Origin: Blepharisma japonicum
Lineage: Eukaryota; Ciliophora; Heterotrichea; Heterotrichida; Blepharismidae
Direction of reading: 5' to 3'
Length of the DNA: 64,000 nt
Assembly (NCBI GenBank): GCA_949751835.1
Contig: CATKHK010000008.1
Location: 62,001-126,000, forward strand
A program made the translations under genes and the position numbers. Shown here in pieces: positions 53,586-62,707 of this stretch (its first letter is position 1; every line of letters begins with the position of its first letter). The notes beneath the pieces were generated by a model, which made no database searches, was not told the DNA's origin, and saw only the letters and a list, made by a program, of their open reading frames with translations.

Positions 53586-53815
53586 ATTTAATGTAAACTA
53601 ACAAAGAATAATGGTGAAATTCTAATACTAGTGATAGCCATTCATTATGCAGTTAAAGCTAAATATAAGACGTTTATAAATATTTAAAAGCGCAAGAAGA
53701 TGAGAAATCTTTTTGGATTATTTGTGCTAGCTCATCTATTGGAAGCTCTGGAGAATTTGATTTTTGAAAATTAATAGGAAATCTGAAATTATATATAAAA
53801 ACTCTTAATAATACA

Positions 53816-56543
53816 TTATTTGTATTTTTTGGTCAAATTGATATCTGAATGATAGCTGAATGCAGACAGTGGCATAGGATCATATGGGTTTTCTTTTCGG
53901 ATGTCCAAAGGTCTCATCCCATTTTTAAATTTTTGCACTTGCATTTCTTCTCTTCTTGACAGGCTTCTCACCCCTTTTCTGGAGGGAGGCTTTTTAAAGA
54001 AATTTGCTGATGTGATTTTAAAATAATCGTTTGGCGAGTCTGGAAGTTTTGCCTTTGTGCTTAGCGTTCTAAGATAATCGAAATCCTTTTCATCACTAAT
54101 TTCATGCAAATTTCGCTTCGGTTGCCTGAAGAAATCATTTGCTTTCATCGTTTGCTTGTCCCAAGATTGCACTATATAAAGATTACATAAATTGTAAATG
54201 CTGTCTAAGTTATGCTCCAAAACTTCTTGTATTGGTTTCCTCTCTATAATTGTAACTGGCCTTAAAGGATTAATTCTGGGCAGATGAGAACATTGTTTTG
54301 GTCTAGGTACAGAACTAGTTTGATGCTTTTTAGGAGATCTTGAAGTTCTTTTGGTGTTTTTTCTTCTTTTTAGCCTGATATCATTAGAGAGATCCCGCTT
54401 TGTCTCTTCATTTTCATTTTCTGATTGAGAAGAATCAGAACTGCTTACTTCATCTATTTTCCAAAGCTGCTCAATGTCCATCAGCGATTCATTTCCTTCA
54501 ATTACTTTTAATGCTTCGTCAAGGTGGAAGTCTTCTTTAATTTCTTCGATATTTTCAATGTTTTCTTCTTCATTTTCAGTGTCTGAGCTGTCTTTTTCAT
54601 CACTTGATTCTAGCTCTTTTGAGCTCTTATTAATTTTTCGTTGGGAGAAGTGGAAAGGTTGAGGCTTTTTCCTAAATTTGTTTAAAATTGTTTGTATTTT
54701 TTTCTTGAAAAGAAGAGGATTGCAATATATTAGGCAGACTTTGCAAGTATCTGCGCCAAGATTTTTAAGATGCTGACGGTCCATATGGGCATCTCCTTCA
54801 GGTTCATTTTCTTCAGGCTCTCTATTTTCTAGTCGAGCTCGGTGGCTTGGACCATAGAAGGAGCTTTCTAATGTATAGCTGTTTAATAGATGTAATTCTT
54901 TAAATAAAACAATTCGCGACGTTGACTCTTTGCTTTTTTCCATCCTGAACTTAGAGTCTTTGAATGAAAAAATTTTATTTTTTTCCGAAAGCAGTAAAGG
55001 AACAAGCTTTATAAGTACATTAGTTTTACGGTCCTCCATTTCTTTGCCTTGAGTGCAGCAGCAATACATAAACACATTCTTTTTCATTGAGTGTCCATGC
55101 ATATCCAAATAAAGTACCAGCTCATGATCTTCAGAGAACATCTTGATAAATCTCTTCGCATAATAAATAGTAGGATGCAAATGCTTATTAGGAAATTGCC
55201 ATCTCCGATTTAAATCCACTCCTAATAGAGAAGTCCTATAATTCCCATAAATAACTCCATCAGGGTTCAGCATTGGGATGATTCTGAAAATGAAATTTTC
55301 TCTCAAAATTTTTGCTTCTTTTGAGTTTCCTAGCAAAAATTCAATAGCTCCTTGCATCATATAAGAGGAATTTGTTTCTCCTGGGTGGACTCTTGCAGTA
55401 AAGACGATTCCTTTTTTCTTACTATGCTCATTCTCTTTCTAATTATAACTTACCTTCAGATTTTGAATGTCTAAACTTTACATTTCTATTCCTTTGGATT
55501 TTTCTTCATGCAGCGCTACGGGTTAGTTTTTCATACTCAAATTCTCAAGGTGTATAGGTATTTGCAGAGCTTGTGATTGTCAATATATAGCAGTTATTTC
55601 CTGCCAATGTTTGACATAAAGTATCAACTCTTAAAATATCAGAATTTTCTTGACTTTTTGTTAAAAAATTTTGAAGATCTGTATAAGTATAAGGAAAACA
55701 ATGAGCGAAAAATACAGTGTCATCTTCATATAGGAACTCATATGAAAATGATAGGCTGAAGTAGCATTCCTTTTTGGCAGAATCATTTCTTACGATATTA
55801 TTTCGGTAGTATGAAATATTTTCACCAGCGCGATGCCAGTCGATGCCAGTCTTTTCATATAGCTTTTTGGAATACACCAAAGGCTTCATTCCGTCATTAT
55901 AAAGTGAGTCATACTTCAACAAATTAACGATGTTTAAAGTGACTTTATGTCTCGGCATATAAGTTTTAGCTGAAAAATAAAACCATTGGGTATGTCCACT
56001 TGTATTAAAATCAAAGTCCAAGTAGAGATTATACTCATTTTCAGACAGTTTTATAGCTTTACCAAGGTTACCACTCTCAAATTTTGAGTCGAAAATTAAA
56101 ACATTTTTTGTTGGAGCTACCAAAGTATATTCAGAGCTCAAAAACTTCTTCGGACTCAGAAATGAAAGTTTTTTATACTGAGATTTATCTACATTAACTT
56201 TACCATGCTCTGAGGCTGTTTCTATTTCTCTTTGTATAGATGTCGGAATAACTCGAGTTTGTTGGGAGTCAGCTTCATAAATCTCGCCAGATTTATGAGC
56301 ATGTGAATCATATACAATGACTCCTCCGCCTTCATATCTGAATAATAACGAATTGCTTTTCTCTACCAAGACGTCAGATCTAGCAAGAGAATTATTCAGA
56401 CCAAAATCTTTAAAATACATCGACAACTCCTCGGTATTTGATTCTTTTGTAAAGTTTTCTGTCAATTCTTGGTTTAAATAAAATGTGTCTGAGTCTTGTA
56501 CAGAAAAGGATGAGTCAAAACTTTCTGAAGCGATTGGGTTCAT
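53816..56543 (-). CDS. Cytosolic (tubulin-type) metallocarboxypeptidase, CCP/AGBL family
   Basis: Removes glutamates from tubulin tails, a modification central to cilia. Two exons joined by a 19-nt intron (55435-55453) give 902 residues. Residues about 140-300 are the CCP N-domain (LYLDFDFNTSGHTQWFYFSA). The M14 catalytic domain follows: zinc ligands in ARVHPGETNSS (HxxE), LGVDLNRRW substrate-binding Asn-Arg, the third ligand in LDMHGHS, and the catalytic Glu in YTLESSFYG, all intact. The last 300 residues are a disordered acidic then basic tail (EKDSSDTENEEENIENIEE...). A TGA at 55545-55547 supplies a Trp just before the splice site. Subtype within CCP1-6 not resolved. Confidence 0.93.
55435..55453 (-). 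other. 19-nt intron in carboxypeptidase gene
   Basis: GTAAGTTATAATTAGAAAG on the minus strand. The 19-nt form joins the frames so that VHPGETNSS is kept; the 15-nt intron nested at its 5' side would lead to a TAG four codons later. Confidence 0.85.
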
Positions 56544-56816
56544 TATTGTAATTTAAATATGAATTTCACATTGATTGAGAATTATTTATAGGAATTTTTT
56601 GTAAATTCCAAAACTTCTATGGAAACTATAGGCAGTTTTGAATTTTTTTATTATAGGCTAATTGTGAGAAATCATGCTGGAGAAATTTAGTATTTTATTT
56701 ATAATAAATTTATGCTTCATTTTATGAAATCATCTGGTTGATCATTTAAGCAACCACTAGAAACAGCTAATATTATTAACATAAAAAATCAGGAATTTAT
56801 TTTGTAATATTAAAAT

Positions 56817-57494
56817 ATGTCTTCTATATCATGCTTTTCAATACTTCTATGCAGGAGAAAGAAAAGTAAAGATGAAAGCCACAAAAAGCAAATCAGAGAG
56901 GCCAAAAGTATCGACACCACTTCTCCCAGACTTAGCTATCATTCAAAAATTAATACTTTTGCGGATCAGGCGCCCAGGCTAAGGCTTTCTTTTCCTCGTA
57001 AAGATTCATTTCATAGCGTCTCTTTAGCACCTCATAGGTCATCTATCGTTGTAAAAAGTTCAGAAAAATTCCTTCCATTAATTCAAAGCCAGGAAAGAAG
57101 CGAAACCACCAACGCCGAATTTACAAATCACACAGATCAACAAAGGCTATCTACTACTGAGTTACCCATAGATGCCTTATCGTACAGTCAGAGGCCAAAA
57201 AACCCGCTCCTTTCCAAATTGAATTCAGTTACTTGGTCTAAAAGGTACAGTAAAGAAAATCCTTTAGGGAATTTTAATACACCATTTATGTCAAACTCAG
57301 CAACACACAGACCAAAAATTGTTCCAATCACACCTGAAAACATCTTAAGAAGAAAAATTTTCCCAAAAATTGTAAATGAATCGTTTAGGAAAAATACCCA
57401 GCCAGATAACCAAAATTCTGACAAACAATTCAATTTTGATACGAATATCGATGAATTTGACGGAGAAAGTTCAAATAGTCTGGTTAATTTATAA
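56817..57494 (+). CDS. Ser/Arg-rich disordered protein, unknown
   Basis: A 225-residue protein (MSSISCFSILLCRRKKSKDE...). The short hydrophobic, Cys-containing N-terminus is followed by a basic patch, which might serve as a lipidated or membrane-proximal anchor. The rest is low-complexity Ser/Pro/Asn/Arg (RLRLSFPRKDSFHSVSLAPH; HRPKIVPITPENILRRKIFP). No domain recognised, no intron, TAA stop. Divergent from the carboxypeptidase, 273 bp apart. Confidence 0.7.
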   Translation: MSSISCFSILLCRRKKSKDESHKKQIREAKSIDTTSPRLSYHSKINTFADQAPRLRLSFPRKDSFHSVSLAPHRSSIVVKSSEKFLPLIQSQERSETTNAEFTNHTDQQRLSTTELPIDALSYSQRPKNPLLSKLNSVTWSKRYSKENPLGNFNTPFMSNSATHRPKIVPITPENILRRKIFPKIVNESFRKNTQPDNQNSDKQFNFDTNIDEFDGESSNSLVNL

Positions 57495-57836
57495 ATTTGC
57501 CTGTAAATTAACTAATCATATTTATGATTTATTTTACATTAGTTGCTAATTATAACTCTCAATAAAATAGATAAAATATTTACAAATAAATTTCTCCATA
57601 TTTTCATAAGCACAATGACTATTTTAGGAAGATTTATAAACTTAATTTCTTTATAAATAAAAAATAAAGTATTGGACAAAAAATATATGTATATTTAAAG
57701 CAATTCACTAATATTTATTAAGCTAATGCATTATATCGTTGTTTCATCCTTTAATGGGTTGCCATAATTTTCCAAAAATTTTTAATAGCATGGTCGCACA
57801 TTACCTTAGAAGATTGCCTTATTGATTGGTTATATA
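57495..57836. other. Intergenic region, no feature recognised
   Basis: About 340 bp AT-rich spacer between two co-directional genes. Nothing recognised beyond presumed 3' end and promoter. Confidence 0.4.
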
Positions 57837-58669
57837 ATGAAAACATTATTTGAGGGTAAAATCACACTAGAAAGCTTCCGCACCCCTAATAATAGTTCCT
57901 TGACTGATAATTTACTATTTAATCAAAGGAATGATTATTGTTTTAACGAAAATTATAACACAAACCCACATGGATTTTCTTTAGATATTTTAACATGTGC
58001 TGAAGAAATAAAAAAGCCTTGCACTGCCTTCAGATTATTAAGTTTTGATAACGAAAAACCATCAAACTCAGAGGCTTTCCAAGATAATTTTTCCAATCAA
58101 AATTTCCCGACCTTTAATTTTAATTACACAGATAAAAGTCAAGAAAAGGCTTTTAAGCTTAAGCCAAGAAAGCTTTTTGCTGATAACATTAATCTGGATG
58201 CCAAATCAGCATTAGCAAATGGTGAAAATTTATCAAACTCTATAGAGAGTCTTGATAAAAAGGGTGAGAGAAGCTCGTTTGACTCAAAAAATTCAAAAGA
58301 ATGCATAAACAACATAAGTGAGGACTTTATCCGACCTCAAACACCGAGACTAATGAGAATTTAGCCAAAATTGATTGCAATGAAGGAGATTCTTCTTTAA
58401 CTAGCTCTGGAGATACATGTGAAGATGATATTGTGGAAACTAAAGGAAACCAAGAAGAGCAAGGAATTCATACTCATCAGAATGAGTGCCACCCAAGTAG
58501 CCATCAATTTTCTGCTGAAAAACCCCCTCTATGGAAGAAATTCTGGGACTCGCTGAATTGCTGTGTGGAAAACCAAACAGCAGACAGTCGCCAAAGATTT
58601 TACAAGTGCAAAAAATGCCATAAATCATGGCTTGAGTCAGATTCTTCTTCAGAAATGATAATTAATTAA
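57837..58669 (+). CDS. Ser/Asn-rich protein with C-terminal Cys motif; gene model uncertain
   Basis: From ATG at 57837 (MKTLFEGKITLESFRTPNN) a frame runs to TAG at 58362. A second frame, offset so that two bases must be skipped, is open from before that point to TAA at 58669 and codes EEQGIHTHQNECHPSSHQ, then KPPLWKKFWDSLNCCVENQT and FYKCKKCHKSWLESD. The second frame has no good start of its own, so both parts probably belong to one protein joined by an unrecognised intron, an indel or frameshifting. A perfect 15-nt GT..AG string (GTAAAATCACACTAG, 57856-57870) lies in frame near the start and may be a further, optional intron. The Cys pairs could bind a metal. Convergent with the next gene, 35 bp apart. 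Confidence 0.55.
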
Positions 58670-58704
58670 ATGCCCCTTTTAAATTAAATCAAAAATGCAA
58701 TAAT

Positions 58705-59919
58705 TTACCTTTCATACTTATCAAAATCAATCACAAATTGTCCTTTCTTTGTCCCTGATTTTGCATTCCTCATAGATAGAGGATAATATTCAGCTTCTTT
58801 TTTAATAGAACTTGCTGATAAGTTATTTCTACTTGTGAATATAGAGCTTGCGGTAGCTTGCTCTTTCTTTCAGCTGCTTGTGCTAATAGATAGAGGATTT
58901 TGCCCTTTATCCTCCTTGATAGTTTTCAATATTGATACTGATTTTTGAGTTTTATCTAACGAAGAATTAATAGACTGAGGTATGCTATTTTCAGGCTCTC
59001 GAGTATTTGGGATTATTTTGAATTTGCCTTTTTTTATTCCAAGTGGAGGTTTTGAAGCTGGAGAATCTGGGGTTAGTTTGAAGTATCCATTTAGTAATTG
59101 TGGCTTATAAGAAGCTTGAGGAGAACTTGAGTGTTTAATAGGAGACATTTTGCTAGGAGACAACGTTTTTTCATCTATGTCTATCGAGGCTTTATTCTTG
59201 GTTAGAAGTGATTTATACGATCTAGATTGTGAATCATTAACAGAGATAGATGAAAAAGATGATGATCTATCTGTTTTTGAACCTAAGTCAAATTCTTTTA
59301 TTTTTTCCATCGCCATTTCATATTCATGCTTTAAGTCAATAAAATTTTTTTCAATTTCTACTGACTTTCTTTTAAAAGGCTCCTTTTTCTCTGATATCTT
59401 TCTTGTATTATCTTCATGTATGCTTGACTTAAGAAAACTATTTTTTCAGTCATCTTTATAGAAATCTTGATTTCTTATAGTATCTTCAGTGCCAGGGGAA
59501 CCCATCTCTGCTTTTATCATCATTGATTTAACGTCTCTATATTTTTGTTCAAAAATTTCTTTCATTCTTATAGCATGTTCAAGCTGAATTTTGGTGTCAG
59601 AGTCTAGTTCTACATGGCTTAGACGATTTCTTAGCTCTCTATTTTCTTCTTCAAGTTCAGCATTTCTTGATTTCAGTTCATCCATTTGGCTTGGCACCGA
59701 AAGAGAATTTCTAGCTCTCTTTTCCTCTTCCAAACTGCTAACCTTCTTCTTTAAATATGAAATTTCACTATCTTTGGCCTGAATTAATGCTTTTAGCTCC
59801 GAAATTTTTACTTCCATTTGGCTCACTTGTGCAACATAGAATTGGTTGCTCCTTATTAGATTATCAGACTGAGTTCTGCCCTGATAGATTCCTTGATCTT
59901 CTTGGCTGAAACTCTTCAT
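58705..59919 (-). CDS. Coiled-coil protein with Ser-rich tail, unknown
   Basis: A 404-residue protein from ATG at 59919 (MKSFSQEDQGIYQGRTQSDN), with in-frame TGA-Trp codons at 59446 and 58870 and TAA stop at 58705. Residues 30-135 form a coiled coil (MEVKISELKALIQAKDSEIS, MDELKSRNAELEEENRELRN). Residues 160-400 are Ser/Lys/Pro-rich and probably disordered, with Ser-Pro sites (KTLSPSKMSPIKHSSSPQAS). The very C-terminus (KGQFVIDFDKYER) is again ordered-looking. Standard-code reading would split it in three. No orthologue recognised; cytoskeletal role likely by type. Confidence 0.78.
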
Positions 59920-59961
59920 AATAATTAATATTTAAATGACTTCTATTTAACTTAAAGTTAT

Positions 59962-61758
59962 TTATTTGGTTCTCAGAGCGGGACGGAAAGTGCATTGCTT
60001 TACCTCTGCCATTGCTCTTTCTTCCCTTTCCTTGACCATTTTCAATCTTTTCAGCTCCTGAGTCATAACCATCCTTTCATAGATATCATCAGGTAGCGAT
60101 CCACGTGATTTTTCACTCAGTTTAATAGACATTTCGCTGATTAATGGTTTTTTAACTTCCTCTTGTTCAGGCTTTGCTTCTCTTTTGAGGATGTATGCCT
60201 TCTCATCAACGCTCAAAGTTTTGAGCAGTTCATCCATGCTCTCTACAAAAGAAGCAAAATCAAGAGTGATTTTATCTTCCTCTAGCTTTTCAAATAGAGG
60301 AGTCATTACTTCGCAGGCTTTATCATCCATCCCGTCAAGAGAAATCATTCCTGCAGAGATATTCCCATCCTCATCAGAATCCAAAAGCTTAAAAATCCTT
60401 TCATACTGCTTCATCCTAAATTTATCGAAATATTTCTTGGAATTATTGCTTTGCTTTTGTGCTGATGAAGAAGCTTCAACAAGTTTTTCATTTTGGGCTT
60501 TAAGTTCTTTGTTTATATTTTTAGCTTTTACATCTTTTAAGGAATAAAGGTGCTCCCATATAGGAGTGTCTGCACTTCTCTACATAATTCTTACGTTAAC
60601 TTTGCTATAAGTTTGAGGAGTGAATAGTTTTTGTCCAGTGCTTTCATCATGGGTCGCTACTAGACTTTTTCTTGCTTCTTCCATTTCTTCATCGAATTTT
60701 AGTTTTGAAGTGGTGAGTCGTTCTACGAATTCTTCCTTGGTCTCAAGAGTCTTTTGACGAGAGGTTGAAACTTCTGGCTTAAAAGAGTATTGTTTGATGC
60801 TGTTTATTTCTTGCTCAAGTTTCTTTTCTTTTCGCTTAGATGCCTGGTCAAATAGCTCTTCATGAATAGACTTGCTGTTATCTCTTGGTTTTAGCTTTTT
60901 TTCTGATATGCTAGGCACAAATGAGCACTCTTTCATCTGCTCTTGTTCCACATCTGCCTTTATTTGTTCAAGATGTTCTTGATACTGTTTAGCTTTGTCT
61001 AGCAGATAGTTTTCTAATTTTTCGTTGTTATTTCTTGGAGATGACACTGATCCAGTCTTATTAATTGATGGCATAAATGTTAGCTCTTTTGCTGATTTTT
61101 CCTCAATAGCTAGCTTTTTTGACTCGATTTTCTGCTTTGAGGTTTCCTTCTGCTTAAGTCCTTTCAAGTAAAGCCACTCTCCATAATTTCTTTTGCCTGA
61201 ATTATTGCCAGATGTTGGTTGTTGGCTGCTTATAGAAGAAGATGCAGTTTTTGGTCTTGCGGTTTTTGCTTGCTTGGTGAATTTTTCATAGATACTACCT
61301 GTCACTGTTTTTTGGGACGTAGTGTGGCTGTCAAACTTGAAATCATCTTTGCTAGACACAGGCTTTGGTGTCTTTTTAGTTTTTGGGTTCTGAGTTGCAG
61401 CTGTCTCCTTGGGGTTTTGCTGGCTCGAATATGAGCCAAAAAAGTCAGAAATTTTCCCAGGATCTTGAGTGCCTGCTTTTGCATTCTTTTCTACGAGTTC
61501 TTTATTGTGCCTAATTAATCCTGCCAATGATTTCGTAAGTGATGCATCAAGAGAATGCTTTTTTGCAAAATCTGAGGCAAGTTGGACTGGATCATCATTT
61601 TCATATATGACGATTATGTCCTGCCTTCCATCCCCAATCTCTACAGTCATTACTAGCAGCTCTTGGTTCTTGATTTCTTCTTGATTATTTGTTTCTCCTT
61701 CAGGGTTTTCCTGGTTACAACTGTTTCCTTCTACTATAGGATTTTCCGGCTCTTCCAT
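59962..61758 (-). CDS. Ciliary-type protein with N-terminal 'DDPVQ' module
   Basis: A 593-residue protein from ATG at 61758 (MEEPENPIVEGN), with a 15-nt intron at 60580-60594. Residues 30-95 form a compact module (MTVEIGDGRQDIIVIYENDD, PVQLASDFAKKHSLDA) that also ends the giant protein. Then comes a Thr/Lys/Pro-rich linker and several copies of a loose motif in which a Glu/Lys-rich helix is followed by a short 'F.P.I/V' element (ELTFMPSINKTG, ECSFVPSISEKK, QYSFKPEVSTSR, QKLFTPQTYSKVNRS). These repeats are typical of flagellar/ciliary proteins of protists. The C-terminal part (FKLLDSDEDGNISAG) has one EF-hand-like loop, and the end (KQCTFRPALRTK) is another such element. Start: the ATG at 61758 is preferred to the upstream TTG. 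Confidence 0.85.
60580..60594 (-). other. 15-nt intron in DDPVQ-module gene
   Basis: GTAAGAATTATGTAG on the minus strand, between codons. Its TAG ends the upstream frame; splicing joins TYSKVN to RSADTPIWEHLY. Confidence 0.92.
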
Positions 61759-62707
61759 TTTTATACAATAAAATGGTAGACCAAGTATTTTTTTTATCAA
61801 TATAAGAATCCCAGTTTAAAAATAATTAAATAAATGATAAATTTAACTTGGATTAATATCTTCTACTTTTGGAGCTCTCCTTGGGGTTTTGCTAGCTCAA
61901 ATATGAGCCAAAAAAGTCAGAAATTTTCCCAGGATCTTGAGTGCCTGCTTTTGCTTTATTTTCTACGAGTTCTTTATTGTGCCTGATTAATCCTGCCAAT
62001 GATTTCGTAAATGATGCATCAAGAGAATGCTTTTTTGCAAAATCTGAGGCAAGCTGGACTGGATCATCATTTTCATATATGACGATTATATCCTGCCTTC
62101 CATCCCCAATCTCTACAGTCATTACTAGCAGCTCTTGGTTCTTGATTTCTTCTTGATTATTTGTTTCTTCTTCAGGGTTTTCCTGGTTACAACTGTTCCC
62201 TTCTACTATAGGATTTTCCGGCTCTTCCATTTTGGAGCTCTCCTTGGGGTTTTGCTGGCTCAAATATGAGCCAAAAAAGTCAGAAATTTTCCCAGGATTT
62301 TGAGTGCCTGCTTTTGCTTTATTTTCTACGAGTTCTTTATTGTGCCTGATTAATCTTGCCAATGATTCCGTAAGTGATGCATCAAGAGAATGCTTTTTTG
62401 CAAAATCTGAGGCAAGCTGGACTGGATCATCATTTTCATATATGACGATTATATCCTGCCTTCCGTCCCCAATCTCTACAGTCATTACTAGCAGCTCTTG
62501 GTTCTTGATTTCTTCTTGATTATTTGTTTCTCCTTCAGGGTTTTCCTGGTTACAACTGTTTTCTTCTACTATAAGATTTTCCGGCTCTTCCATTTTTATA
62601 CAATAAAATGGTAGACCAAGTATTTTTTTTATCAATATAAGAATCCCAGTTTAAAAATAATTAAATAAATGATAAATTTAACTTGGATTAATATCTTCTA
62701 CTTTTGG
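61404..62707. repeat. Tandem triplication of the 5' end of the DDPVQ-module gene
   Basis: Three near-identical copies (X) of about 355 bp lie at 61404-61758 (within the intact gene), 61875-62232 and 62237-62593. Two copies (Y) of a spacer of about 115 bp lie at 61759-61874 and 62594-62707; Y ends with the last 30 bp of the transposase gene. The order X-Y-X-X-Y implies a tandem triplication of a 470 bp X+Y unit followed by loss of the middle Y. Few differences exist between copies, so it is recent. Confidence 0.85.
61892..62593 (-). pseudogene. Truncated double copy of the DDPVQ module (probably non-functional)
   Basis: A frame of 233 codons from ATG at 62593 (MEEPENLIVEENSCNQ) holding two successive copies of the first 115 residues of the gene at 59962, fused through the junction QNPKESSKMEEPEN. 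It ends at a TAG (61892-61894) where the parent has a Gln (CAG), so the rest of the protein is absent. It could still be transcribed from its copied upstream spacer and make a protein with two modules, but no function is implied. The two modules differ by only a few residues from each other and the parent. Confidence 0.8.

Noticed and set aside
57856-57870. GTAAAATCACACTAG as a certain 15-nt intron
   Set aside because: It has the right length and ends, but it is in frame and contains no in-frame stop, so the sequence alone cannot show that it is removed; mentioned only as a possible intron.
62594-62707. Copied spacer (Y) as a transposon terminal inverted repeat
   Set aside because: The two Y copies are direct, not inverted, and are explained by the tandem triplication.
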